This document shows, in pieces, positions 16,285 to 25,155 of a stretch of 64,000 bases of DNA (positions are counted from its first letter, which is position 1; every line of letters begins with the position of its first letter). The notes under the pieces were generated by a model. It was given only the letters and a program-made list of their open reading frames with translations. It had not been told where the DNA came from and did no database searches. The stretch covers positions 310,001 to 374,000 of the forward strand of contig JAIUPD010000002.1 in NCBI GenBank assembly GCA_020161615.1, in the 5' to 3' direction. A program made the position numbers and the translations under genes. This DNA comes from Pseudomonadota bacterium. GTDB taxonomy: Bacteria > Pseudomonadota > Alphaproteobacteria > Rhodobacterales > Rhodobacteraceae.

Positions 16285-18063
16285 TCAGAACGCCTCGGCT
16301 TCCAGCGCCATGACCGGCTCGGCGCCCGACAGGATCCGGGCCAGATGCATGCCCGTGGCGGGCAGGCGCCGGGCCATATAGTAGCGGCCGGTCTTGATCT
16401 TCGTCTCGTGGAACGTGGCGTCAGCGGTGCCCGCTGCCAAGGCCTCGGACGAGGCTTTCGCCATCAGCGCCCACATGTAGCCCAGGCACACATGGCCGAA
16501 GAGATGCATGAAGTCCGAGGACCCGGCCAGCGCGGCGTTCGGGTTCTTCATGCCCTGCTGCATGAAAAACATCATCGCCGCTTGCAGGTCCTTGGACGCC
16601 GCCTTCAGCGGCTCCAGGAACGGGGCCTTCAGCGCCTCATTGCCCTCGTTCTCCTTGATGAAGCTCTTCACCATCTCGAAGAAGGCCATGGCGGGCTTGC
16701 CGCCCTCGGCCGCCAGCTTCCGGCCGACCAGATCCAGCGCCTGCACGCCGTTGGCGCCTTCATAGATCATGGCGATCCGGGCGTCGCGGGCGAACTGGGA
16801 CATGCCCTGTTCCTCGATATAGCCGTGCCCGCCATAGACCTGCTGCGCCTCGACCGTCATGGCGAAGCCGATATCGGTCTGGAAGCCCTTGATGACCGGG
16901 GTCAGCAGGGAAACCAGCCCTTCGGCCTCCTTGTCGCCCAGCCGGTGGCCGCGGTCGATCAGATGCGCGCCCCAGAAGGTGAAGGCGCGGGCGCCTTCCA
17001 CGAAGGATTTCTGGTCCATCAGCATGCGGCGGATGTCGGGATGCACGATCAGCGGATCGGCATTGCCGCCCGGGTTCTCGGCCCCGGTCACGGCGCGGCC
17101 CTGCAGGCGGTCGCGGGCGTAATCGAGCGCGTTCTGATAGGCGGCCTCGGCCTGGGCATAGCCCTGCAGGCCGACACCCAGACGGGCCTCGTTCATCATG
17201 ACGAACATGGCCTTCATGCCCTTGTGCAGCTCGCCGATCAGATAGCCGGTCGCGCCGTCATAATTCATGACGCAGGTGGCATTGCCGTGAATGCCCATCT
17301 TCTCTTCGATCTTGCCGACCGAGACGGCGTTGCGGGCGCCGATCCGGCCGTCGTCATCGACAATGAATTTCGGCACGATGAAGAGGCTGATGCCCTTGGT
17401 GCCCTCGCCGCCGCCGGGGGCCTTGGCCAGCACCAGATGGATGACATTCTCGCTCATGTCGTGATCGCCGGCCGAGATGAAGATCTTCTGCCCGGTGATC
17501 TTGTAGCTGCCGTCGTCCTGCGGCTCGGCCTTGGTGCGGATGAGGCCCAGATCGGTGCCGCAATGGGGCTCCGTCAGGTTCATCGTCCCGGTCCAGTCGA
17601 GGCTGACCATCTTCGGCAGCCATTTGGCCTTCTGCTCCTCGGTGCCCGCGGCAAGGATCGCGTTGATCGCGCCATGGGTCAGGCCCTGGTACATGTTGAA
17701 GGCCATGTTGGACGAGACGAAGACCTCGCCCACGGCGGTGCCCATGACATAGGGCAGGTTCTGGCCGCCGTATTCCTCGGGCAGGTCGAGGCCGTTCCAG
17801 CCGCCTTCCTTGATCTGCTCGAAAGCGTCCTTGAAGCCGGTGGGCGTATAGACGATGCCATTTTCCAGCCGGCAACCCTCGGCGTCGCCCACGGCGTTGA
17901 GGGGGGCCAGAACGCCCTCGGCCAGCTTGCTGGCCTCGTCGAGGATGGCGGCGGTGAAGTCGGGCTCCAGCTCGGCATAGCCGGGGATGCCGGATCGGGT
18001 GGCCTTGAGCACGTCATGCAGCAGGAACTGCATGTCCTTCACGGGGGCTTTGTAGCGGGGCAT
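16285..18063 (-). CDS. Acyl-CoA dehydrogenase with C-terminal extension (DmdC-like, 592 aa)
   Basis: This 592-residue protein consists of an N-terminal short extension ([18 protein letters not shown]), the ACAD core ([64 protein letters not shown]) and an extra C-terminal domain of about 120 residues. This layout is that of long acyl-CoA dehydrogenases that include methylmercaptopropionyl-CoA dehydrogenase (DmdC). The Glu in YEGANG is the likely base. It is 28 bases downstream of merR and heads a beta-oxidation operon. DMSP metabolism is possible, but many non-DMSP bacteria have paralogues. Confidence 0.9.
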   Translation of the reverse strand: MPRYKAPVKDMQFLLHDVLKATRSGIPGYAELEPDFTAAILDEASKLAEGVLAPLNAVGDAEGCRLENGIVYTPTGFKDAFEQIKEGGWNGLDLPEEYGGQNLPYVMGTAVGEVFVSSNMAFNMYQGLTHGAINAILAAGTEEQKAKWLPKMVSLDWTGTMNLTEPHCGTDLGLIRTKAEPQDDGSYKITGQKIFISAGDHDMSENVIHLVLAKAPGGGEGTKGISLFIVPKFIVDDDGRIGARNAVSVGKIEEKMGIHGNATCVMNYDGATGYLIGELHKGMKAMFVMMNEARLGVGLQGYAQAEAAYQNALDYARDRLQGRAVTGAENPGGNADPLIVHPDIRRMLMDQKSFVEGARAFTFWGAHLIDRGHRLGDKEAEGLVSLLTPVIKGFQTDIGFAMTVEAQQVYGGHGYIEEQGMSQFARDARIAMIYEGANGVQALDLVGRKLAAEGGKPAMAFFEMVKSFIKENEGNEALKAPFLEPLKAASKDLQAAMMFFMQQGMKNPNAALAGSSDFMHLFGHVCLGYMWALMAKASSEALAAGTADATFHETKIKTGRYYMARRLPATGMHLARILSGAEPVMALEAEAF

Positions 18064-18091
18064 GGGGTCTCTCCCTGGAGTCGATTCGGGT

Positions 18092-18484
18092 TTATTCGGC
18101 GGCGGGCCGGAACGCCGCGAGCATCTCGGCCCCGGCCTCGAGCTGGCTGCGCAACTCGTCGATGGCCTCGTTCAGTTCGTCGCGCTGCTGCTCCATCTGT
18201 GCCAGACGCTCGCGCGCGGCGGCGACGGTGCGCTTGAGCTGCTCGCCCTTCTGGTCGCCGCGGTCGTAGAGGTTCAGCAACTGCCGCATCTCCTCGAGCG
18301 CGAAGCCGAAGCGCTTGCCGCGCAGGATCAGCGTCAGCCGCCCGCGGTCCCGGCGCGTGTAAAGGCGCTTCTGCCCGTCCCGGATCGGGCTGATCAGCTC
18401 TTTCGATTCGTAGAACCGCAGCGTGCGCGGGGTCACGTCGAAGGCCTCGCACATCTCGCGGATCGTCAGAAGTTCCTGGTCCAT
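18092..18484 (-). CDS. MerR-family transcriptional regulator
   Basis: The protein is 130 residues from ATG 18484. The N-terminal MerR helix-turn-helix and wing are clear ([21 protein letters not shown], then a [30 protein letters not shown] recognition region split by a loop). A coiled-coil dimerisation helix follows ([21 protein letters not shown]). There are no metal-binding cysteines, so it is not a metal or redox MerR. Position directly before an acyl-CoA dehydrogenase suggests a LiuR-like regulator of acyl-CoA catabolism. A perfect TTACGTTAACGTAA palindrome lies 77 bases upstream. Confidence 0.88.
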   Translation of the reverse strand: MDQELLTIREMCEAFDVTPRTLRFYESKELISPIRDGQKRLYTRRDRGRLTLILRGKRFGFALEEMRQLLNLYDRGDQKGEQLKRTVAAARERLAQMEQQRDELNEAIDELRSQLEAGAEMLAAFRPAAE

Positions 18485-18560
18485 ACCATACCTCGCAGTG
18501 CCGGGTTGACGTACCGGCAAGGCAACACATAGCGCGATTTGGCGCAGATTGAAGGAAGCT

Positions 18561-18574
18561 TTACGTTAACGTAA
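18561..18574. promoter_or_regulatory. Putative MerR operator, perfect 14-bp palindrome
   Basis: TTACGTTAACGTAA is a perfect palindrome in the gap between merR (minus) and a small membrane-protein gene (plus). It resembles the ACGT-nnAACGT type of motif I recall for LiuR-class MerR regulators. Two further short palindromes lie just right of it: GTCAC-GAG-GTGAC at 18588-18600 and GACCT-N7-AGGTC at 18598-18614, the latter containing another TTACGT. Confidence 0.6.
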
Positions 18575-18722
18575 GTCGAGACGCTGCGTCACGAGGTGAC
18601 CTTTACGTCAGGTCGCGACGGTGCGGCACAGCGGGGCACCGCCCGGGGGCCTGTGCGCGACCCTTGACCGACATCCTCGCCGGGTGGAGGCTGACGGGAT
18701 CGGAGCGATCGGAGGCCGTGTC

Positions 18723-19073
18723 ATGACCGAGCAAAAGGCGACGACGACAAGCTGGCGCCTGTTTCAGGCGATGGTGGTTTTCCTTGTCCTGACGGCCGTG
18801 TACCGGACACTGATCCCGGGACCCTATGCGCTGCCGGGGCCGACGACCGCCTGGATGGGGATCGTCTTCACCCTGTTGATGGGCATCGGCGTGGCGGGAA
18901 TGGGACGGCAACTGACGCTCGACCCGCAGCTGACCGAGAGCCGCCGCTCGCTGGTCACGCCCTTCATGGTGGCGGCGCTGATCGCCTGCGCGGCGCTGCT
19001 GCTCTACCGGGTGCTCTCGACCCCCGGCTTCTATCACGGGCACCTGATGACCGCGCCGCTGCCGGCCCGATAG
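18723..19073 (+). CDS. Small membrane protein, 116 aa
   Basis: I see three transmembrane helices: about 12-30 (FQAMVVFLVLTAVYRTL), 43-62 (WMGIVFTLLMGIGVAGMG) and 80-98 (TPFMVAALIACAALLLYRVL). No family is recognised. ATG 18723 is preferred over an upstream in-frame start because it begins the conserved-looking coding signal. It is divergent from merR and could share the operator region. A block of repeats begins right behind its stop. Confidence 0.6.
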   Translation: MTEQKATTTSWRLFQAMVVFLVLTAVYRTLIPGPYALPGPTTAWMGIVFTLLMGIGVAGMGRQLTLDPQLTESRRSLVTPFMVAALIACAALLLYRVLSTPGFYHGHLMTAPLPAR

Positions 19074-19440
19074 GGGGAGAGGTTTCGCCCTCGTTGCCCG
19101 CTGACACGGGCGTCGAGTCCCTGGAGACGAAATGGGGGCGACCAGCGGCGCGGCGTGCCGCCGCGCTGAAGAAGGGGGGCTTTCTGCCCCCCTCTGCCCT
19201 GCGGGCATTCACCCCACGAGGATATTTGAAGCGCAAAGAAGGCGGCTTAACGCCCCCTTAACCTTCATCTTTGTTCTCCAGATATCCTCGGGGGTTTCCA
19301 AAGGGGGCCCGAGGGTCCCCTTTGGCGGGGGGTGCGGGGGGCTGGCCCCCAGCACCCTGTCAGTTGCTCCCTCGACGCAGGGCGCGTTGAAACCCGGTGC
19401 GGGCGGGTGCATATCTGGGAAAATAGCCTGACAGGAAGCC
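19074..19440. repeat. Gene-free gap with mosaic repeat (block B)
   Basis: No gene is seen. Modules in order are: a GGTTTCGCCCTCGTTGCCCGC module (19080-19101); a GGGGGGC-TTTCT-GCCCCCC hairpin (19174-19192); the 25-base core beginning GAGGATATTTGAAGCGCAAA (19218-19242); a degenerate inverted core (19262-19290); a CCAAAGGGG/CCCCTTTGG hairpin (19298-19325); and a GCGGGGGGTGCGGGGGGC run. The first three recur in the same order at 23.4-23.65 kb. The hairpin and G-run recur at 35.8 kb. The stretch separates the small membrane gene from the M3 peptidase gene. Confidence 0.7.
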
Positions 19441-19443
19441 CCG

Positions 19444-21453
19444 ATGACCAATCCGCTGCTCTCCGACTGGCACGGCCCTTTCGGCCTGCCGCCCTTCGAC
19501 GCGATCAAGGACGAGGATTTCGCCCCGGCCTTCGAGGCCGGGCTGGCCCAGGGACGCGCGGCGATTGCGGCGATTGCCGGCAATCCCGAGGCGCCGAGTT
19601 TCGCCAATACGATCGAGGCGCTGGAGCAGGCCGATGCGCTTCTCGACAAGGTGGGGGGCGTGTTCTTCAACCTCTCGGGGTCCGATTCCAACCCGGCGCG
19701 CGAGGCGTTGCAGCGCGATCTGGCGCCGAAGCTCTCAGCCTATTCCAGCGAGATCACCTCGAATCCGGTGCTCTGGGCGCGGATCGACGACCTCTGGCAG
19801 CGGCGCGACAGCCTGGACCTCGACCCCGAGCAGGCGCGGGTCCTGATGCTCTATCACCGGATGTTCGTGCGGGCGGGCGCGGCGCTGGACAAGGCGGGAT
19901 CGGACCGGATGGCGGCGGTGAAATCGCGGCTGGCGACGCTCGGAACCGAGTTCACGCAGAACCTGCTGGCCGATGAGCGTGACTGGTTCATGGTGCTGGA
20001 CGATCTGGCAGGCCTGCCCGATTTCGTCGTGGACAGCGCCCGGGCGGCGGCGAAGGAGCGCGGGCTCGATGGCCATGTCATCACGCTCAACCGCTCGCTG
20101 ATCGTGCCCTTCCTGCAATATTCCACCCGCCGCGACCTGCGCGAAAAGGCCTATGAGGCCTGGGGCAAGCGCGGCGCCAACGGCGGCGCCACCGATAACC
20201 GCGCGATCGCCGCCGAGACGCTGGCGCTGCGCCATGAGCGCGCCGCGCTGCTGGGCTATCCGAATTTCGCCGCCTTCAAGCTGGAGCCCGAGATGGCGCG
20301 CAGCCCGGACAAGGTGCGCGACCTGCTGATGCGGGTCTGGGAGCCGGCGGTGGCCAAGGCGGGCGAGGATGCGGCCGCGATGGAGGCGTTGCTGCACGCC
20401 GATGGATTCACCGGCCCGCTGGAACCCTGGGACTGGCGCTTCTATGCCGAGAAGCGGCGCAAGGCGCTGCACGATTTCGACGAGGCGGCGCTGAAGCCCT
20501 ATCTCTCGCTCGACGCGATGATCGAGGCGGCCTTCGACGTGGCGCACCGGCTGTTCGGCCTCAGCTTCACGCCGCTGGACGCGCCGCTCTACCACCCCGA
20601 TGCCCGGGCCTGGGAGGTCACCCGCGACGGGCGGCACATGGCGGTCTTCATCGGCGATTATTTCGCCCGGCCGTCGAAACGCTCGGGCGCCTGGATGTCG
20701 ACCTTCCGCGACCAATCGGCGATGGCGGGCGAGGTGCGGCCCATCGTGGTCAATGTCTGCAACTTCGCCAAGGGCGATCCGGCGCTTCTGTCCTGGGACG
20801 ATGCGCGGACGCTCTTCCACGAATTCGGCCATGCCCTGCACGGGATGCTGACCGATGTACGCTACAAGTTCATCTCCGGCACATCGGTGGCGCGCGACTT
20901 CGTGGAACTGCCCAGCCAGCTCTATGAGCATTGGCTGGAGGTGCCCGAGGTCATCGAGACCCATGCGAAGCATTGGCAGACGGGCGAGCCGATGCCGCTG
21001 GAGCTGCGCGAGAAGCTGAAGGGGGCCGCGACCTGGGACCAGGGCTTCGCGACGGTCGAATTCCTGGCCTCGGCGATTGTCGATCTGGAGTTCCACGACG
21101 GCCCGCCCCCGGCCGATCCGATGCAGAAACAGGCCGAGGTGCTGGAGAGCATCGGCCTGCCCCATGCGATCCGCATGCGCCACGCCACGCCGCATTTCGC
21201 CCATGTCTTTGCGGGGGACGGCTATTCCTCGGGCTATTACAGCTACATGTGGTCCGAGGTGATGGACGCCGACGCCTTCGCCGCCTTCGAGGAAGCGGGC
21301 AGCGCCTTCGACCCCGAGGTGGCGAGGAAGCTGGAGACCTTCATCCTGAAGGCGGGCGGATCGGAGGAGGCTGAAGACCTCTACCTCAAGTTCCGCGGCG
21401 CCATGCCGGGGGTCGAGGCGTTGCTCAAGGGGCGGGGGCTGATCGCGGCCTGA
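19444..21453 (+). CDS. dcp: M3-family peptidyl-dipeptidase / oligopeptidase
   Basis: This 669-residue cytoplasmic zinc metallopeptidase has an intact HEFGHALHG active site near residues 459-467 and a downstream Glu in a FVELPSQLYEHW segment. The N-terminus (NPLLSDWHGPFGLPPFDAIKDEDF) is the Dcp/PrlC type. It degrades oligopeptides of about 5-20 residues produced by proteolysis. The choice between Dcp and oligopeptidase A (PrlC) is not settled by eye. It starts four bases after the repeat block, and its last 29 bases overlap the convergent WYL regulator. Confidence 0.93.
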   Translation: MTNPLLSDWHGPFGLPPFDAIKDEDFAPAFEAGLAQGRAAIAAIAGNPEAPSFANTIEALEQADALLDKVGGVFFNLSGSDSNPAREALQRDLAPKLSAYSSEITSNPVLWARIDDLWQRRDSLDLDPEQARVLMLYHRMFVRAGAALDKAGSDRMAAVKSRLATLGTEFTQNLLADERDWFMVLDDLAGLPDFVVDSARAAAKERGLDGHVITLNRSLIVPFLQYSTRRDLREKAYEAWGKRGANGGATDNRAIAAETLALRHERAALLGYPNFAAFKLEPEMARSPDKVRDLLMRVWEPAVAKAGEDAAAMEALLHADGFTGPLEPWDWRFYAEKRRKALHDFDEAALKPYLSLDAMIEAAFDVAHRLFGLSFTPLDAPLYHPDARAWEVTRDGRHMAVFIGDYFARPSKRSGAWMSTFRDQSAMAGEVRPIVVNVCNFAKGDPALLSWDDARTLFHEFGHALHGMLTDVRYKFISGTSVARDFVELPSQLYEHWLEVPEVIETHAKHWQTGEPMPLELREKLKGAATWDQGFATVEFLASAIVDLEFHDGPPPADPMQKQAEVLESIGLPHAIRMRHATPHFAHVFAGDGYSSGYYSYMWSEVMDADAFAAFEEAGSAFDPEVARKLETFILKAGGSEEAEDLYLKFRGAMPGVEALLKGRGLIAA

Positions 21454-22150
21454 CCTGGGCCGCGTGGCGCGCCCGTCGCTGGGCCATGTAGTCGCGCAGC
21501 AGCGAGACCCGGCGGGGGCGGAAGCTCTCGCCGCCGGGCTCGGCGCGCTCGATCCGGCTGACGTGAAAGACGCGGAAATCCTGCCGCAACCGGCAGAAGG
21601 CCAGCAGCATCAGCGTGCGTTCGGAGTAAGACAGCGACAGCGGCCAGACCGGGCGTTCGCTGACCCTCTCCTGCATGTCGCGATAGCGGATGACCAGCGA
21701 GGTCTCGTCCCAGCAGGCCTGCCGCATCAGCGCCAGATCGACGGTGACCGGCGGGCGCGCATCGGGCGGATACCAGGCGTGCAGCACCGGATGCATCGCC
21801 TGCCGCGCCTGCCGGTCGGGAAGCGTGGCGGCGATCCGCGCCACCGCGTTGCGCCCGGCCTTGGCCAGCGCCGGATCGCCCATCTGGTCGAGCGCGCCCA
21901 GCGCCAGCACCAGCGCCTCGATCTCCAGCCTGGAAAAGCTTTGCGGCGGCAGGGCGGGGTCCTCGGTCAGCGTGTAGCCCAACCCCGCCGCCCCGTCGAT
22001 CAGCGCCCCGCCTGCCCGCAAGGTGGCGATGTCGCGATAGAGCTGACGCGCGGAGACGCCGGTCTCCTCGGCCAGACGCGCGGCGGTCACCGGCGGCTTC
22101 AGGCGGCGCAGCGCATCCATCAGGCGCATCAGACGGTCGGTTCTTGCCAT
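21425..22150 (-). CDS. HTH_11/WYL-domain transcriptional regulator (YafY type)
   Basis: This 241-residue protein has an N-terminal winged helix (RLMRLMDALRRLKPPVTAARLAEETGVSARQLYRDIATL) and a C-terminal WYL domain (LVIRYRDMQERVSERPVWPLSLSYSERTLMLLAFC). It is transcribed divergently from the GST and DUF1993 genes across a 72-base gap. That is the usual arrangement for a YafY-type regulator controlling its neighbours. A half-site AAACTGTCAG lies in this gap. The effector is unknown. Confidence 0.88.
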   Translation of the reverse strand: MARTDRLMRLMDALRRLKPPVTAARLAEETGVSARQLYRDIATLRAGGALIDGAAGLGYTLTEDPALPPQSFSRLEIEALVLALGALDQMGDPALAKAGRNAVARIAATLPDRQARQAMHPVLHAWYPPDARPPVTVDLALMRQACWDETSLVIRYRDMQERVSERPVWPLSLSYSERTLMLLAFCRLRQDFRVFHVSRIERAEPGGESFRPRRVSLLRDYMAQRRARHAAQVRPRSAPAP

Positions 22151-22222
22151 GGGACTTGCTGCCGTAAACTGTCAGGAGCCCCAGCCTATACCCCGGGCAT
22201 CGCAATGCCAAAGGAGGTTCTC

Positions 22223-22834
22223 ATGGCCACGCTCTTTCACTCGCACAATTCCCGCTCCTCGGCGCTGGTGACGCTGATCGACGAACTCGGCGCGGCGGTG
22301 GAAATCCGCGAGGTGACGATCCCCCGCATCGACGGCTCTGGCGGCCGCGATCCCGGCAATCCGCATCCCGAGGGCAAGGTTCCCTATCTGGTCGACGGCG
22401 ACGAGCATCTGCGCGAACGGGGGGCGATCATGCTCTACCTGACCGACAAATTCCCGGGGGCCGGGATGGGGCCGCTGCCGGGGCAACCGGGACGAGGGGC
22501 CTATCTGTCCTGGTTGTTCTATTACCATTCGGTGATCGAGACCGTGCTGCTGCTGGATTTCGCGCAGGTCAACCACCCCGCCTTTCAGGCGGCGATCCGG
22601 GACAGCGGGGTGATGTTCGCCCAGCTGGAGGCGGCGCTGGCCAAAGGGCCCTGGCTTCTGGGCGAGCGCTTCTCGGCGGCGGACCTGCTCTGCGTCAGCC
22701 CCTTCCTGTGGTTCCCCGATTTCATCCCGGACGTGCCGCTGATCCGCGACTGGGTGGCGCGCTGCGGCGCCCGCGAGTCCGTCCAGCGGACCCTGGCGCG
22801 GGACCGGGCGGTGGCGGAGGCCCAGGCGGCCTGA
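22223..22834 (+). CDS. Glutathione S-transferase family protein
   Basis: ATG 22223 is chosen because AAGGAGG lies six bases upstream; an earlier in-frame ATG at 22205 would place that site inside the gene. The protein has 203 residues. The thioredoxin-fold N-terminal domain contains SRSSALVTLIDELG and EGKVPYLVDGDEHLRERGAIMLYL (cis-Pro and glutathione-site ERG). A helical C-terminal domain includes WLLGERFSAADLLCVSP. It is probably under control of the divergent WYL regulator, perhaps as a stress detoxification enzyme. Confidence 0.87.
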   Translation: MATLFHSHNSRSSALVTLIDELGAAVEIREVTIPRIDGSGGRDPGNPHPEGKVPYLVDGDEHLRERGAIMLYLTDKFPGAGMGPLPGQPGRGAYLSWLFYYHSVIETVLLLDFAQVNHPAFQAAIRDSGVMFAQLEAALAKGPWLLGERFSAADLLCVSPFLWFPDFIPDVPLIRDWVARCGARESVQRTLARDRAVAEAQAA

Positions 22835-22910
22835 GCGCCCGCCTGATCGGCGGCCTTGACGGGGAGGGGCGGCGGGTGATCTCTGGCAGGACTTGCGCGC
22901 AGGAGGATTC

Positions 22911-23402
22911 ATGTACGCCGCATCCGTCCCCGTCTTCACCCGCTTTCTGACCGCCCTTTCGGGCGTGCTGACCAAGGCCGAAAACCATGTCGAGGCCCAG
23001 GGCATCAAGCCCGAGGCGCTGCTGGGCTTCCGGCTCTATCCCGACATGCTGCCCTTCACGCGGCAGGTGCAGCTGACCACCGATTTCGCGACCCGCGGCG
23101 CCGACCGGCTGACGGGGCGCGAGGTGCGCAGCTTTCCCGATACCGAGACCGATTTCGCCGGGCTTCGCGCCCGTCTGGCCGGCGCCGCGGACTATCTCGC
23201 GGGCTTCACCCCGGCCGAGTTCGAGGGGGCCGAGACGCGCGAGGTGGTGCTGACCCTGCGGAATGGCGAAATGCGGATGCCGGGGGCGCAATTCCTGGAA
23301 GCCTATGCCAAGCCGCAGTTCTTCTTCCACATGACCACCGCCTACGACATCCTGCGCCATAACGGTGTCGTGCTGGGCAAGCGGGATTTCATGGGCGCGT
23401 GA
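22911..23402 (+). CDS. DUF1993 family protein
   Basis: This 163-residue protein starts at ATG 22911 behind AGGAGGA. It resembles DUF1993 (a DinB-like helical bundle): YAASVPVFTRFLTALSGVL at the start, FRLYPDMLPFTRQVQL in the middle and FFFHMTTAYDILRHNGVVLGKRDFMG at the end. The fold is a four-helix bundle of unknown activity. It follows the GST gene by 76 bases and is likely co-regulated by the divergent WYL regulator, a pairing common in proteobacteria. Confidence 0.85.
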   Translation: MYAASVPVFTRFLTALSGVLTKAENHVEAQGIKPEALLGFRLYPDMLPFTRQVQLTTDFATRGADRLTGREVRSFPDTETDFAGLRARLAGAADYLAGFTPAEFEGAETREVVLTLRNGEMRMPGAQFLEAYAKPQFFFHMTTAYDILRHNGVVLGKRDFMGA

Positions 23403-23775
23403 GGCGGACGAGGCGCGCGGGGGAGGGGTTTCGCCCTCGTTGCCCGCGCCTTCGGCACGAGCGCCTCGGGCGACCAGCGGCGCCGCGTTCCGCGGCGCCG
23501 AAGAAGGGGGGCTTTCTGCCCCCCTCTTGGCCCAGGGGCCTGTCCGGCCCTCCGCTTACGCTCCGGGCGTTCGGGCCTGACAAGGCGCCACCGGCGCCTC
23601 ATCCGGGCGGCCCTCACCCCCGAGGATATTTGAGGCGCAAAGAAGTCGAAGAGCGGCGCCGGAACCGACGCGCTCCGCCCTTCCCCTCATTTTGCCCAAA
23701 ATACGCCGGGGGGTCCGGGGGGCTGGCTCCCCGGGGCCGCGACGTGCCTTCGGAGGGGCTGAAGCGACGGCGGGG
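23403..23775. repeat. Gene-free gap with mosaic repeat (block C)
   Basis: No gene is seen. The stretch holds the same GGTTTCGCCCTCGTTGCCCGC module as block B (23427-23447), the GGGGGGC-TTTCT-GCCCCCC hairpin (23506-23524), the GAGGATATTTGAGGCGCAAA core (23622-23645) and an inverted partner ending CCCAAAATACGCC (23700-23712). A GGGGTCCGGGGGGC run and GGCCGCGACG follow, both shared with block A. It lies between the convergent DUF1993 and cation efflux genes and probably serves as the terminator region of both. Confidence 0.7.
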
Positions 23776-24750
23776 TCAGCCGCCGTTCGTCTCGCCCTCG
23801 ATGGGGACGGGTTCATGGCCGCGGGCGATGCGGCCCGAGCCGGGGCCCACGGGATCGAGGTGGATGATCACCTCGGCGCCGGGGATGGCGTGTTCCAGCG
23901 CGTGTTCCAGCGCATCGGCGACGGCATGGGCGGCGTTGAGCGTCTGGCGGCCGTCCAGTTCCACATGCATCGAGATGAAGGTGCGGCTGCCGGCCATGCG
24001 GGTCTTGACCTCATGGTGCCCGGCGAGGCCCGGCCAGTCGTTGACGATGGCCTCGATCCGGCGCAGCACCTCGGGCGGCGCGGCATGGTCCATCAGCGCG
24101 TCCCAGGCGCCGCGGCCGATGGCGAGGCCGCTGCGCGCCAGCCAGCCCGCCGCCAGCAGCGCGATCACCGAATCGACCCGCGCCAGCCCCCAGAGCGCCG
24201 AGCTGCCGAGCGCGATCAGCACGCCGCCGGTGGGCAGCAGGTCGCCCAGATAATGCAGCGAATCGGCGGCGACGACGCGGTTGCCGGTGACCCGCGCCAC
24301 GTGTCGCTGCCAGAGGACCAGACCGCCGGTCAGCACCATCGCCACCACCATGACGGCGATGCCCGCGCCCTCGGCCTCGACCGGCGAGGCGTCGCTGGCG
24401 AAGAGGCGGCGCAGCGCCACCACGGCGATCATGGTCGAGGACAGCAGCACCAGCGCCGATTGCAGGAGCGCCGCCAGATCCTCGGCCGAGGTATGGCCGA
24501 AGGTGTGATCGTCATCGGCGGGGCGGGCGGCATAGGCGATGGCGGCCAGCGCGCCGACCGAGGTCATCACGTCCAGGGCGTTGTCGGCCAGCGAGGCGGC
24601 GATCGACAGCGCGCCCGTCGCGATCATCGCCCAGAGTTTCAGCGCCACCAGCGTGACCGCGACGGTGACCGACGCAAGCCCCGCAGAGAGGTTCAGCCGC
24701 TGGTTGCGGCGGGAATCGGGGGCGTCGGGGGGCGTCATGGGCAGGATCAT
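23776..24750 (-). CDS. Cation diffusion facilitator (CDF) metal efflux protein
   Basis: This protein of 324 residues (or 320 if translation begins at ATG 24738) has six transmembrane segments and a C-terminal cytoplasmic ACT-like domain (residues about 215-300). The metal site pairs are visible as ADNALD in helix 2 and a HYLGD His-x3-Asp in helix 5 (ADSLHYLGDLL). The His-rich DDDHTFGHTSAED loop is FieF-like. It exports divalent cations (Zn, Fe or Mn) from the cytoplasm using the proton gradient. No Shine-Dalgarno sequence is obvious before either start. Confidence 0.88.
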   Translation of the reverse strand: MILPMTPPDAPDSRRNQRLNLSAGLASVTVAVTLVALKLWAMIATGALSIAASLADNALDVMTSVGALAAIAYAARPADDDHTFGHTSAEDLAALLQSALVLLSSTMIAVVALRRLFASDASPVEAEGAGIAVMVVAMVLTGGLVLWQRHVARVTGNRVVAADSLHYLGDLLPTGGVLIALGSSALWGLARVDSVIALLAAGWLARSGLAIGRGAWDALMDHAAPPEVLRRIEAIVNDWPGLAGHHEVKTRMAGSRTFISMHVELDGRQTLNAAHAVADALEHALEHAIPGAEVIIHLDPVGPGSGRIARGHEPVPIEGETNGG

Positions 24751-24888
24751 GCGACGGGGGGTAGGCCGAGGTCCAGTCCGCCGCAACGCAGAATCTGGGG
24801 ATAAGCCGGGCGGCAGCTCAGGCGCGGCGGAGGCTTGCCACGCCCGACCGCCCTGCCGCAGGATGACGCGCACCCTACGGAGGCCGCC

Positions 24889-25054
24889 ATGCCCGACCTG
24901 TCCCCTCTGCTGACCCCCCCCGGCCATCCTGCCGCAAATCGTGGATCCGGCCGTGATGCGCTGGCGGGGCACGGCGGTGGGCGGCGTCTGCTGCGTGCCG
25001 GGGCTGCAGAAGCGCCGAGGGGGCGGGGCCGCCGGCCTCCGTAACAATTCGTAA
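24889..25054 (+). pseudogene. Possible small gene broken by a C8 tract
   Basis: An ATG at 24889 follows a CGGAGG site. A run of eight C residues occurs at 24914-24921. As written, the frame ends at 25044 with an Arg/Gly-rich tail that looks out of frame. Deleting one C gives a 54-codon reading with a natural segment AILPQIVDPAVMRWRGTAVG and a stop at 25052-25054. It may be a degraded gene, a slippage-controlled gene or a sequencing error. I do not recognise the product. The remaining flank (24751-24888) shows no feature. Confidence 0.25.
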
Positions 25055-25056
25055 GG

Positions 25057-25077
25057 ATTGCGACAAACTGCGGCAAT
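25057..25077. promoter_or_regulatory. Candidate operator before the ligase/ABC operon
   Basis: ATTGC-N11-GCAAT is an inverted repeat located about 80 bases upstream of the GTG start of the acyl-CoA synthetase. It is the only clear dyad in the 100-base promoter region. The regulator is unknown. Confidence 0.35.
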
Positions 25078-25155
25078 ACTCGCCCGCCACCAATCGGGCG
25101 TCGCGCAGGGCAGGCGGGGAGGCCGGGACCCAGCGCCAGGGGAGGAGAACGACAG

